From the NCBI GenBank assembly GCA_044368415.1, contig JBIPLJ010000007.1, positions 1-64,000 on the forward strand: a DNA stretch of 64,000 nt, written 5' to 3'. Below the pieces are notes generated by a model. The model made no database searches, was not told where the DNA came from, and saw nothing but the letters and a program-made list of their open reading frames with translations. The DNA is from UBA4615 sp044368415. Its GTDB lineage: Bacteria > Pseudomonadota > Gammaproteobacteria > Burkholderiales > Burkholderiaceae_E. The translations under genes were made by a program, and so were the position numbers. Positions 36,352-44,747 of this stretch are shown piece after piece (within the stretch, counting starts at the first letter, position 1; each line of letters begins with the position of its first letter).

Positions 36352-37788
36352 ATGCTCCTCGTCCTGGTCTTCGCCTACCTGCTGGTCACCATCGCCATCG
36401 GCCTGTGGGCGGCCCGCCGGGTCAAGAACACGGCCGACTTCGCGATCGCCGGGCGGCACCTGCCGATGGTCATGATCGTGACCACCACCTTCGCCACCTG
36501 GTTCGGCTCGGAGACGGTGCTCGGCATCCCGGCGAAGTTCGTGCAGGGCGGGCTGGGCGCGGTGGTCGAGGATCCATTCGGCGCGGGGAGCTGCCTGATC
36601 CTGGTCGGCCTGTTCTTCGCGGCGAAGCTCTACCGGATGACGCTGCTCACGATCAGCGACTACTACCGGGCCCGCTACGGCCGTACGGTCGAGGTGGTCT
36701 GCTCGCTGATCATCATCGTCAGTTATCTCGGCTGGGTGTCGGCCCAGGTGACCGCCCTCGGGCTGGTCTTCAACCTGCTGTCGGGCGGCGCGATACCGAT
36801 CCCGCTGGGCATGGTGATCGGCACCGTGTCGATCTTGGCCTACACGCTCTTCGGCGGGATGTGGTCGGTCGCGGTCACCGACTTCATGCAGATGATCATC
36901 TTGGTCGTCGGCCTGCTGGTGATTGCCGTCTTCGCCAGCGAGCTCGCTGGTGGGGCGGGCAAGGTCTTCGCGCTGGCGCAGAGCCGCGACATGTTCCGCT
37001 TCCTGCCCGAGCCCTCGTTCCACGATATCGTCTTCTTCATCGCCGCGGCGATCACGATGATGCTCGGCTCGATCCCGCAGCAGGACGTGTTCCAGCGGGT
37101 GATGTCGGCCAGGGACCTGCGCGCCGCCACCCGCGGTCCGGTGATCGGCGGCGCCTGCTACATCCTGTTCGCCTTCGTGCCGATGTTCCTGGTGACCAGC
37201 GCGCTCCTGATCATGCCCGAGCAGGCCACTGCGCTGCTCGCCGACGACCCACAGAAGGTGCTGCCCACGCTGGTCCTCGAGCACATGCCGTTCGCAATGC
37301 AGGTGCTGTTCTTCGGGGCGCTGCTGTCCGCGCTGAAGTCGACCGCCTCGGCGACGCTGCTGGCCCCCTCGGTGACCTTCGTCGAGAACATCTGGCGGCA
37401 GTTCAAGCCGCGCATGAGCGACCGCCATGAGCTGCGCGACATGCGGATCGCGGTGCTGGTGTTCTCGGCCTGCGTCTGCACCTACGCGATCGCGATGCAG
37501 GGCACGCCGATCTACGAGCTGGTGTCGGCGGCCTACCAGGTCACGCTGGTAGGGGCCTTTGTGCCGCTGCTGGCCGGGTTGTACTGGCGGCGCGCGACCA
37601 CACAGGGCGCGATCTTCTCCATCTTCCTCGGGCTGCTGACCTGGCTGATGTTCATCGCGACGCCCGCCGGCGAGGTCTTCCCGGGTCAGCTCGCTGGTGT
37701 GCTCGCCGCGGGCGTGGGCATGCTGGTCGGCTCGCTCGGGCCGCAGGCGCTCGCGAATCAGGATGACCGCCGTGTCCTCGCGCACTGA
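36352..37788 (+). CDS. Sodium:solute symporter family (SSS) transporter
   Basis: A 478-residue inner-membrane protein with about 12-13 hydrophobic segments. It begins LVLVFAYLLVTIAIGLWAARRVK and shows the SSS family's FAIAGRHLP, TWFGSETVLGIPAKF, an early loop ISDYYRARYG, and GSIPQQDVFQRVMSA. Members carry solutes such as proline, pantothenate or acetate with Na+; the substrate here is not known. The start is ATG 36352. The next gene begins inside its last 26 bp, so the symporter and trmJ are co-transcribed. Confidence 0.9.
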   Translation: MLLVLVFAYLLVTIAIGLWAARRVKNTADFAIAGRHLPMVMIVTTTFATWFGSETVLGIPAKFVQGGLGAVVEDPFGAGSCLILVGLFFAAKLYRMTLLTISDYYRARYGRTVEVVCSLIIIVSYLGWVSAQVTALGLVFNLLSGGAIPIPLGMVIGTVSILAYTLFGGMWSVAVTDFMQMIILVVGLLVIAVFASELAGGAGKVFALAQSRDMFRFLPEPSFHDIVFFIAAAITMMLGSIPQQDVFQRVMSARDLRAATRGPVIGGACYILFAFVPMFLVTSALLIMPEQATALLADDPQKVLPTLVLEHMPFAMQVLFFGALLSALKSTASATLLAPSVTFVENIWRQFKPRMSDRHELRDMRIAVLVFSACVCTYAIAMQGTPIYELVSAAYQVTLVGAFVPLLAGLYWRRATTQGAIFSIFLGLLTWLMFIATPAGEVFPGQLAGVLAAGVGMLVGSLGPQALANQDDRRVLAH

Positions 37789-38587
37789 GCCTTTCGAGCG
37801 GACGGTGCCGCCGACGCTGCATTCGGGCGACCCCGAGCCGCTTGCGCGCGTCGCCTTCGTGCTGATCGGCACCAGCCATCCCGGCAACGTCGGGGCGGCC
37901 GCGCGCGCGATGCGCACCATGGGGGTGACCGAGCTGCGGCTGGTCGCGCCGCGCTTCGACGATGTGGCCGAGCGGCCCGAGGCGCGTGCGTTCGCCAGCG
38001 GTGCGACCGGGGTGCTCGACGGGGTACGCCGCTTCGCGACGCTGGCCGAGGCGATCGGCGACGCGGCGCTGGCGGTCGCGGTCAGCGCCGAGCCGCGCGA
38101 GTTCGGCCCCGAGCCCGCGCCGCCCGAGGCCTGCGCGGCCGATGCGATGGCCGTGCTCGGCGCCGACCCGGCGCACCGCGTCGCCTTCGTGTTCGGCGCC
38201 GAGCGCACCGGGCTCTCGGTCGACGAGGTCCAGGCCTGCGGTCGCCTCGTGAGCATCCCGGCGAGCCCGAGCTACTCGTCGCTGAACCTCGCGCAGGCGG
38301 TACAGGTCCTCGCGTATTGCCTGCGGCGCGCTGCCTTGGCTGCGGCCGCGGCCGACGCGTCAGGGGCCGGTCGGCCCGGCCCGCGGCTGGCCGACCACCG
38401 TGCGGTCGGCAATCTGCTCGAGCACGGCGAGCAGGCGCTGCGCGCGATCGGGTTCCTCGACCCGAGCCATCCGAAGAAGCTCGTGCCGCGGCTGCGTCGG
38501 CTGATGCTGCGGGCACGGCTGCGTCCCGAGGAGGTCGACCTGCTGCGGGGCGTGCTCAAGCTGATGGAGCGGGGCCGACAGCGCTGA
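37763..38587 (+). CDS. trmJ: tRNA (cytidine/uridine-2'-O-)-methyltransferase TrmJ-type, SPOUT family
   Basis: A 274-residue SPOUT RNA methyltransferase of TrmH group 1. TrmJ makes the 2'-O-methyl mark at position 32 of tRNAs. Conserved stretches: FVLIGTSHPGNVGAAARAMRTMG, FVFGAERTGLS and PSYSSLNLAQAVQVLAYCLR, which together form the trefoil-knot cofactor site. A basic C-terminal tail follows. The start is ATG 37763, overlapping the symporter; GTG 37772 is an alternative. Confidence 0.9.
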   Translation: MTAVSSRTEPFERTVPPTLHSGDPEPLARVAFVLIGTSHPGNVGAAARAMRTMGVTELRLVAPRFDDVAERPEARAFASGATGVLDGVRRFATLAEAIGDAALAVAVSAEPREFGPEPAPPEACAADAMAVLGADPAHRVAFVFGAERTGLSVDEVQACGRLVSIPASPSYSSLNLAQAVQVLAYCLRRAALAAAAADASGAGRPGPRLADHRAVGNLLEHGEQALRAIGFLDPSHPKKLVPRLRRLMLRARLRPEEVDLLRGVLKLMERGRQR

Positions 38588-38711
38588 GCGTGCGCCGCGT
38601 CCCGGTCGTGCTGATGCGCGGCGGCACGCGGCGGCACCGGCTCGCTCGCGACCGCGCTTGCCGCGGCGGTGCCGGGGTCGAGCGCCGCCTGCACGCTCGC
38701 CGAGTCGCGGC

Positions 38712-38717
38712 TAGAAT
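38712..38717 (+). promoter_or_regulatory. Likely -10 box (TAGAAT) of cysE
   Basis: TAGAAT is 27 bp before the cysE ATG at 38745. The rest of the 157-bp gap after trmJ holds no supported gene. Confidence 0.45.
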
Positions 38718-38744
38718 CCGGCCTCAGACCCCGGGGCCGACGCC

Positions 38745-39497
38745 ATGTTCGAGCGGATCAAGGAAGACATCGCCACGGTTCGCGAGCGCGATCCGGCCGC
38801 CCGTACCTCGCTCGAGGTGCTGCTCGCCTACCCGGGCCTACATGCGCTCGCGATCCACCGGATCGCCCAGTCGGTGCGGCGGGCGGGGCTGCACACCGCG
38901 GCGAGACTGGTGTCGCACCTCGGGCGTATGCTGACCGGCATCGAGATCCATCCGGGCGCGCAGATCGGCCGGCGCGTCTTCATCGACCACGGCATGGGCG
39001 TGGTGATCGGCGAGACCGCCGAGGTCGGCGACGACTGCACGATCTACCAGGGCGTGACGCTCGGTGGCACCTCGCTCACCCGCGGCACCAAACGCCATCC
39101 GACGCTCGAGGCGGGCGTGGTGGTCAGTGCGGGCGCCAAGGTGCTGGGCGGCTTCACCGTCGGGGCGCGCGCCCGGGTCGGGTCCAACGCGGTGGTGCTC
39201 AAGACCGTGCCGCCCGGCGCGACCGCGGTGGGCATCCCGGCGCGGATCCTGGGCGAAGACGACGGCGCGCGCCGCGAGGCGCAGGCCGAGAAGAAGGGGT
39301 TCTCCGCCTACGCGGTGACCCAGGGGGGCGACGATCCGCTGTCGGTTGCGCTGCACCAGCTGATCGAACATGTGGCGGAGCAGGACCGCCGCATCGATCA
39401 GCTGACCGCCGCGCTCGAGCGGCTCGGCGGCGCGCGTCCGCAGGGCTGCGACGGCTCGCCGCTCGACGCAAGTCGCCTGAGCCGGCTCGTGGACTAG
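38745..39497 (+). CDS. cysE: Serine O-acetyltransferase
   Basis: Makes O-acetylserine from serine and acetyl-CoA, the first step of cysteine synthesis. It has 250 residues with an N-terminal helical part (ERDPAARTSLEVLLAYPGLHAL) and a left-handed beta-helix containing GIEIHPGAQIG, FIDHGMGVVIGETAEVGD, TLGGTS and the KRHPTL stretch. The C-terminus is longer than the E. coli type and has no clear terminal Ile that would hold cysteine synthase. It ends 9 bp from the convergent lpxH stop. Confidence 0.95.
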   Translation: MFERIKEDIATVRERDPAARTSLEVLLAYPGLHALAIHRIAQSVRRAGLHTAARLVSHLGRMLTGIEIHPGAQIGRRVFIDHGMGVVIGETAEVGDDCTIYQGVTLGGTSLTRGTKRHPTLEAGVVVSAGAKVLGGFTVGARARVGSNAVVLKTVPPGATAVGIPARILGEDDGARREAQAEKKGFSAYAVTQGGDDPLSVALHQLIEHVAEQDRRIDQLTAALERLGGARPQGCDGSPLDASRLSRLVD

Positions 39498-39506
39498 GCA
39501 CCCGGC

Positions 39507-40286
39507 TCAGGCCGGCGGCAGCGCAACCGGCTCGCCGCTGCGCCACAGCAGCATCGTGCCGCGCGCGGCACTGTCCTCGTCCCAGTCGGTCAGCACCAGG
39601 CGCGTGCGGGCCGTGCCTGCGTCGTCGACCCATCGGTGCACAGCCGGCCGGTGCGTGTGGCCGTGCACCAGCAGGCGGGCGCCGGCCTCGTGCATCGCGG
39701 CCTCGACCGCCGCGGGGTTGACGTCCATCAGCGCGCCCGGCTTCTCGCGCTTGCCCGCCTCGCTGGTCTCGCGCACGGCCCGTCCGATCGCGAAGCGCTC
39801 GGCGAGCGGCCGCGCGAGGAACGCGCGCTGCCAGGCCGGATCGCGACAGGTGCTACGCCACTGCTGGTAGACGAGGTCGTCGGTGCAGAGCGCGTCGCCG
39901 TGGGCGAGCAGGGCCGGCACGCCGTGCAGCTCGACCGGGGTCGGGTCTGCGAGCAGCGTCGCGCCGCAGCGCCTGGAGTACGGGATCACCGATGCGTCCG
40001 GCAGCGGCGCGTCGAGCAGGAAGTCGCGGTTGCCACGCATCAGCCAGATCCGCGCGCCGCCGGCGGCCAGGCCCGACAGCACCCCGGCGAGCTCGCCGGC
40101 CAGCGCGTCCGCGCCATCGTCACCGACCCACAGTTCGAACAAGTCACCGAGCAGCACGACGTGCGCCGACTGCGGTCCGTGCTGTCGCAGCGCGGCCAGG
40201 AAGCGGGCCGCGGTGCGGGGCGCCTCCGGCGCGAGGTGCATGTCCGATGCCAGCAGTACCGGCTCGTCGCGAGGGATCCGAAGCAT
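39507..40286 (-). CDS. lpxH: UDP-2,3-diacylglucosamine diphosphatase
   Basis: Cleaves the pyrophosphate of UDP-2,3-diacylglucosamine to give lipid X, a lipid A intermediate, at the inner-membrane surface. The 259-residue product has the calcineurin-like ligands LLASDMHLAPEAP, LGDLFELWVGDD, RGNRD, LAHGDALCTDD and HGHTHRPAVH. It is the last of three minus-strand genes (TPR-ppi-lpxH), 19 bp after the isomerase stop. With kdsA it adds to lipopolysaccharide synthesis. Confidence 0.95.
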   Translation of the reverse strand: MLRIPRDEPVLLASDMHLAPEAPRTAARFLAALRQHGPQSAHVVLLGDLFELWVGDDGADALAGELAGVLSGLAAGGARIWLMRGNRDFLLDAPLPDASVIPYSRRCGATLLADPTPVELHGVPALLAHGDALCTDDLVYQQWRSTCRDPAWQRAFLARPLAERFAIGRAVRETSEAGKREKPGALMDVNPAAVEAAMHEAGARLLVHGHTHRPAVHRWVDDAGTARTRLVLTDWDEDSAARGTMLLWRSGEPVALPPA

Positions 40287-40305
40287 CGCGACGGCCGCCG
40301 ATTGC

Positions 40306-40884
40306 TTACTTTGCGCCGACCCGGGTCACCGACTGGATGAGCACCTGCTCGGCGGGCACGTCGCGGTGCATGCCGGTGGTGGTGGTTTTCACCGCCTTGA
40401 TCGCGGCGACGGTATCCATGCCCTGGACCACCTTGCCGAAGACCGCATAGCCGTGACCGTCGGGCTGCGGATGGTTGAGCATCGCGTTGTCGACGACGTT
40501 GATGAAGAACTGCGAGGTGGCCGAGTCGGGCACCGAAGTGCGCGCCATCGCCAGCCAGCCGGTGTCGTTCTTCAGGCCGTTCTGCGACTCGAGCTTGATC
40601 GGCGCGTTGGTCGGCTTCTGCTTCATGTCGGGGGTGAAGCCGCCGCCCTGGATCATGAAGTTGCTGATGACACGATGGAAGATCGTGCCGTCGTAGTGCT
40701 TCGAGTCGACGTACTTCAGGAAGTTCTCGACGCTCGCCGGCGCCTTAGCCGGGTACAGCTCGACGACGATCTCGCCTTTCGATGTCTTGATGAGCACCTG
40801 CGGGTTGGCCTGGGCCGAGGCGCCTTCGGGCACCGTCGAGAGCGAGAGGAGCAGGGCGCCGATCAGCGGGAGGGACTTGGTCAT
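40306..40884 (-). CDS. Periplasmic peptidyl-prolyl cis-trans isomerase, cyclophilin type
   Basis: A 192-residue cyclophilin. The first 25 residues (MTKSLPLIGALLLSLSTVPEGASA) are a signal peptide, so it acts in the periplasm like PpiA. The core contains FHRVISNFMIQGGGF, the QFFINVVDN stretch and HGYAVFGKVVQGMDTV, with the active-site Arg in FHRV. Its start overlaps the upstream TPR gene (ATGA). In related genomes a second, cytoplasmic cyclophilin gene usually comes next; here lpxH follows directly. Confidence 0.92.
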   Translation of the reverse strand: MTKSLPLIGALLLSLSTVPEGASAQANPQVLIKTSKGEIVVELYPAKAPASVENFLKYVDSKHYDGTIFHRVISNFMIQGGGFTPDMKQKPTNAPIKLESQNGLKNDTGWLAMARTSVPDSATSQFFINVVDNAMLNHPQPDGHGYAVFGKVVQGMDTVAAIKAVKTTTTGMHRDVPAEQVLIQSVTRVGAK

Positions 40885-41621
40885 CGTGGGGTCACCTGGG
40901 GTGGGGGTTGCGCACCGGGGCGCGGGTTGCGGGAATCGGGAGGGACGGCCTGCACGCGGGCGATCAGATCGCGGGCGAGCGCGAGCTTGCTGCGGGTGGA
41001 CTGATTACGCGCGTCCAGCCGTCCGGACTGCTCGTAGGCGCGGGCGGCGAGCTGCAGGTGGATGTCGCCGAGGTTCTCGTGCGCGAGCGCATAGGTGGGC
41101 ACTGCGCGCACCGATTGCTCGAGCGCCTGGCGCGCGGCCTCCCATTCGCCGCGCCCGGCGTGGATCACGGCGAGGTTGTTGTAGGGCTCGGGCAGCTCGG
41201 GGAAGTCCTCGGTCATGCCGCGGAACATCGACTGCGCCTCGTCGGTGCGCCCGCGTTCGGCGAAGATCACGCCGCGCAGGAATCGCAACTGCGCGTTGCG
41301 CGGGTCGGTTTTCAATGCCTCGTCGGTGACGCCGAGCGCGTCGTCGACACGGCCGGCGCGGTAAGCCGCGATTGCGCCGTCGTAAGGCGTGGTGAGGGTC
41401 GGGCGGACCGGCTCGGGCGCGCCCATCGGATTCGAGGTGCCGGACGAGAGCGCCGGGCCGCTCAGCCCGACTCCCTGCGCCGCGGCGCCTGCCGCCGCGA
41501 ACGCCATCGCGACGGCCGCCAGCCGCCGCGCGCTGCTCGCCCGGGAGGGCTTCGGTCGCGCTGCTATACTCGGCCGATTCGCCGCGGACGCTGCGAGGGT
41601 CACGTGTGGAGCCGGTTTCAT
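40881..41621 (-). CDS. Tetratricopeptide-repeat protein with N-terminal signal or anchor
   Basis: A 246-residue protein. A long N-terminus ends with a hydrophobic stretch (RRLAAVAMAFAAAGAAAQG) that can act as a signal. Three or more TPR units follow (IAAYRAGRVDDALGVTDEAL, AQLRFLRGVIFAERGRTDEAQ, EPYNNLAVIHAGRGEWEAARQALEQ). A likely cysS promoter lies within its first 60 bp, so the true start may be a later codon. It opens the TPR-ppi-lpxH operon; the role is unknown. Confidence 0.78.
   Translation of the reverse strand: MKPAPHVTLAASAANRPSIAARPKPSRASSARRLAAVAMAFAAAGAAAQGVGLSGPALSSGTSNPMGAPEPVRPTLTTPYDGAIAAYRAGRVDDALGVTDEALKTDPRNAQLRFLRGVIFAERGRTDEAQSMFRGMTEDFPELPEPYNNLAVIHAGRGEWEAARQALEQSVRAVPTYALAHENLGDIHLQLAARAYEQSGRLDARNQSTRSKLALARDLIARVQAVPPDSRNPRPGAQPPPQVTPR
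41565..41570 (+). promoter_or_regulatory. Likely -10 box (TATACT) of cysS
   Basis: TATACT in a GC-rich context, 120 bp before the cysS ATG. The predicted leader is about 113 nt. The box overlaps the first codons of the divergent TPR gene. Confidence 0.5.
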
Positions 41622-41689
41622 CCGGACATTCTAGCAACCTGGCCCCGGCTCCCCGTCCTCCCGGACCGGTGCCTCCCCACGCTGCCCGC

Positions 41690-43087
41690 ATGCTCCGCAT
41701 CCACAACACGCTGACGCGCCGCAAGGAAGACTTCTCCCCGCTCGAGCCCGGCCGGGTGCGCATGTACGTCTGCGGCATCACCGTCTACGACTACTGCCAT
41801 ATCGGTCATGCCCGGATGATGCTGGTGTTCGACATGGTCGCGCGCTGGCTGAGGGCGAGCGGTTACCAGCTCACCTACGTCCGCAATATCACCGACATCG
41901 ACGACAAGATCATCCGTCGTGCGGTGCAGAACGGCGAGACCATCGGCGCGCTCACCGGCCGCTTCATCGCCGCGATGCACGAGGACCTCGACGCGCTGGG
42001 CGTGCTGCGGCCTGACCACGAGCCGCGCGCCACCGAGTACGTGCCTCAGATGCTCGACCTCATCGGCCTGCTCGAGAAAAAGGGGCTGGCCTATGCGACG
42101 CCGGACGGCGACGTCGACTTCGCGGTGCGTCGCTTCGAGGGCTACGGCATGCTCTCGGGCAAGTCGCTCGACGAGCTGCGTGCAGGCGAGCGCGTCGCGG
42201 TCGGCGACGGCAAGCAGGACCCGCTCGACTTCGTGCTCTGGAAGGCCGCCAAGCCCGCCGAGCCTACCGAGGCGAAGTGGTCGTCGCCCTGGGGTGCGGG
42301 CCGTCCGGGCTGGCACATCGAGTGCTCGGCAATGTCCTCGGCCCTGCTCGGGACGACCCTCGACATTCACGGTGGCGGCGCGGACCTGCAGTTCCCGCAC
42401 CACGAGAACGAGATCGCGCAGAGCGAGGGCGCGCACGGCGGCACCTTCGCGCGCTACTGGATGCACAACGGCTTCGTGCGGGTCGACGACGAGAAGATGT
42501 CGAAGTCGCTCGGCAACTTCTTCACGATCCGCGAGGTGCTCGAGCGCTACGACCCCGAGGTGCTGCGCCTGTTCGCGCTGCGCGCGCATTACCGCAGCCC
42601 GATCAACTACTCCGACGCCCACCTCGACGATGCCCGCGCCAGCCTGCTCAGGCTGTACACCGCGCTGTCCTCCGGCGCTGGAGGCCCCGCCGGCGAGCCC
42701 GACTGGAGCCGGCCCGACGGCATGCGCTTTCGCGAGGCGATGGACGACGACTTCAACACGCCGGTCGCGGTGTCGGTGCTCTTCGAGCTGGCCGGCGAGG
42801 TCAACCGCAGCCGGGACGCCGCTGCCGAGCGCCAACTGCGCGCCCTCGCAGGCGTGCTGGGGCTCCTTGGCGGCGACCGCGACGCTGTGGTGCGCGGCGG
42901 GCTGCTCGGGCGCGGCCGCGAGGCCGGTGCGCTCGAGGATGCCGAGATCGACGCGCGCGTCGCGCAGCGTGCCGAGGCCAAGAAGGCGCGTCGCTTCGAC
43001 GAGGCCGACCGGCTCCGCGCCGAACTGCTGGGTCTCGGCGTGGTCCTCGAGGACGGCGCCGGCGGCACCCGGTGGCGTCGCGCCTGA
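41690..43087 (+). CDS. cysS: Cysteine-tRNA ligase
   Basis: Charges tRNA-Cys. Class I synthetase of 465 residues. The zinc-site Cys in YVCGITVYD, the HIGH box in CHIGHARMM, the ligands in WHIECSAMS and PHHENEIAQSE, and KMSKS in DEKMSKSLGN are all seen. The start is ATG 41690 (MLRIHNTLTRRKEDF); the frame is open 28 codons further, but that part does not resemble the family. alkA follows after 46 bp. Confidence 0.97.
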   Translation: MLRIHNTLTRRKEDFSPLEPGRVRMYVCGITVYDYCHIGHARMMLVFDMVARWLRASGYQLTYVRNITDIDDKIIRRAVQNGETIGALTGRFIAAMHEDLDALGVLRPDHEPRATEYVPQMLDLIGLLEKKGLAYATPDGDVDFAVRRFEGYGMLSGKSLDELRAGERVAVGDGKQDPLDFVLWKAAKPAEPTEAKWSSPWGAGRPGWHIECSAMSSALLGTTLDIHGGGADLQFPHHENEIAQSEGAHGGTFARYWMHNGFVRVDDEKMSKSLGNFFTIREVLERYDPEVLRLFALRAHYRSPINYSDAHLDDARASLLRLYTALSSGAGGPAGEPDWSRPDGMRFREAMDDDFNTPVAVSVLFELAGEVNRSRDAAAERQLRALAGVLGLLGGDRDAVVRGGLLGRGREAGALEDAEIDARVAQRAEAKKARRFDEADRLRAELLGLGVVLEDGAGGTRWRRA

Positions 43088-43133
43088 CGCAGGCCGCGGC
43101 GCGCTGCCGCCAGCCCCTCGGACACATTGCGCC

Positions 43134-43778
43134 GTGGCCGTGATCGTGCCGCCGGGCACCCGCCCGCCCTGGTGGGATGAGGCGAGCCGCGCGCTGGCCG
43201 ACGGCGATCCGGTAATGGGCGGCATCATGGGCGCCTGGGCCGGGCGCGGCCACCTCGCCTCGCGCGGCGATCCCTTCACCACGCTCGCCCGCTCGATCGT
43301 CGGGCAGCAGATCTCGGTCAAGGCCGCCCAGGCGGTCTGGCTGCGCTTCGAGAAGGCCGCAGGCTCCGTCACGCCGCAGCGTGTCGCACGCATGCGACTC
43401 ACGACGATGACCGCCGCCGGCCTGTCGAGCCGCAAGGCCGAGTATCTCCGCGACCTGGCGATGCGTTTTGTCGGCGGAACCGTCGATCCGATCCATTGGC
43501 CGGGGCTCGGCGACGAGGCGGTGATCGACGAGCTCGTCCAGGTCCGTGGCATCGGACGCTGGACAGCCGAGATGTTCCTGATCTTCAATCTGCTCCGGCC
43601 CGATGTCTTCCCGCTGGACGACCTCGGATTGACGAAGGCCATCGCGATCCACTACAACAATGGCCGCCCGGTCAGCCGCGCCGAGGCGCAGGCTCTGGGC
43701 GAGCGCTGGCGCCCCTGGCGGACGCTGGCCACCTGGTACATGTGGCGCAGCCTGGACCCCTTGCCGGTCGATTACTGA
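43134..43778 (+). CDS. alkA: DNA-3-methyladenine glycosylase, AlkA-type HhH-GPD
   Basis: Removes alkylated purines from DNA to start base-excision repair. It has 214 residues: the HhH-GPD domain without the N-terminal TBP-like domain of E. coli AlkA. Visible: ARSIVGQQISVKAA, the helix-hairpin-helix VRGIGRWTAEMFL, and the catalytic Asp in VFPLDDLGL. I chose GTG 43134; GTG 43140 and 43146 are also possible. It sits 6 bp before accA, the arrangement cysS-alkA-accA that I recall for Burkholderiales. Confidence 0.9.
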   Translation: MAVIVPPGTRPPWWDEASRALADGDPVMGGIMGAWAGRGHLASRGDPFTTLARSIVGQQISVKAAQAVWLRFEKAAGSVTPQRVARMRLTTMTAAGLSSRKAEYLRDLAMRFVGGTVDPIHWPGLGDEAVIDELVQVRGIGRWTAEMFLIFNLLRPDVFPLDDLGLTKAIAIHYNNGRPVSRAEAQALGERWRPWRTLATWYMWRSLDPLPVDY

Positions 43779-43784
43779 GACGAC

Positions 43785-44747
43785 ATGAAGACCACGTTTC
43801 TCGAGTTCGAGCAGCCCATCGCGGAGCTGGAAGCCAAGATCGACGAGCTGCGTTTTGTGCAGGATGATTCCGCGGTGGACATCGCCGACGAGATCCAGCG
43901 GCTCGAGAAGAAGAGCCAGTCGCTGGTCAAGGACACCTACGCGAAGCTCACCCCGTGGCAGGTCGCGCAGGTAGCCCGCCATCCGCAGCGGCCCTACACA
44001 CTCGACTACATTGCTGCGATGTTCACCGACTTCCACGAGCTGCACGGCGACCGCAGCTATGCGGACGATCCGTCGATCGTCGGCGGTCCGGCCCGCTTCA
44101 ATGGGCAGCCGGTGATGATCATCGGCCACCAGAAGGGCCGCGACACCAAGGACCGCGGCTACCGCAACTTCGGCATGCCCCGCCCCGAGGGCTATCGCAA
44201 GGCGCTGCGCCTGATGCGCACCGCCGAGAAGTTCGGGCTGCCCTTGATCACCTTCGTCGACACGCCCGGCGCCTTCCCGGGCATCGGGGCCGAGGAGCGC
44301 GGCCAGTCGGAGGCGATCGGCCGCAACCTCTATGCGATGGCCGAGCTGCGCGTGCCGATCGTCGCGACCGTCATCGGCGAGGGCGGCTCGGGTGGTGCGC
44401 TCGCGATCGCAGTTGGCGACTGCGTGCTGATGCTGCAGCACGCGATCTACTCGGTGATCTCGCCCGAGGGCTGTGCGTCAATCCTCTGGAAAACCGCCGA
44501 GAAGGCGCCCGAGGCGGCCGAGACGCTGGGGGTCACCGCGCACCGCCTGAAGGCGCTCGGGCTGATCGACCGGATCGTCAACGAGCCCCTCGGCGGCGCG
44601 CACCGCGATCCGGCGCAGATGGCGCAGATGCTCAAGCGGGCGCTGGGCGAGGCGCTGCGCCAGTTCCAGAACGTGCAGGCCCCGGACCTGCTCAAGCAGC
44701 GCCGCCAGCGCATCCTCGCGTATGGCAAGGTCAAGGAAATCGGTTGA
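43785..44747 (+). CDS. accA: Acetyl-CoA carboxylase carboxyltransferase subunit alpha
   Basis: With AccD it transfers the carboxyl group from biotin carboxyl carrier protein to acetyl-CoA, the first step in fatty acid synthesis. It has 320 residues, the normal length. The start MKTTFLEFEQPIAELEAKIDEL is standard, and the crotonase-like core shows HGDRSYADDPSIVGG, FVDTPGAFPGIGAEERGQSEAI and GEGGSGGALAIAVGD. The last 26 bp overlap tilS, so translation is likely coupled. Confidence 0.98.
   Translation: MKTTFLEFEQPIAELEAKIDELRFVQDDSAVDIADEIQRLEKKSQSLVKDTYAKLTPWQVAQVARHPQRPYTLDYIAAMFTDFHELHGDRSYADDPSIVGGPARFNGQPVMIIGHQKGRDTKDRGYRNFGMPRPEGYRKALRLMRTAEKFGLPLITFVDTPGAFPGIGAEERGQSEAIGRNLYAMAELRVPIVATVIGEGGSGGALAIAVGDCVLMLQHAIYSVISPEGCASILWKTAEKAPEAAETLGVTAHRLKALGLIDRIVNEPLGGAHRDPAQMAQMLKRALGEALRQFQNVQAPDLLKQRRQRILAYGKVKEIG

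Noticed and set aside
41577..41690. Possible regulatory leader (T-box or attenuator) before cysS
   Set aside because: No T-box consensus or convincing hairpin series was seen; T-boxes are not expected in Proteobacteria.
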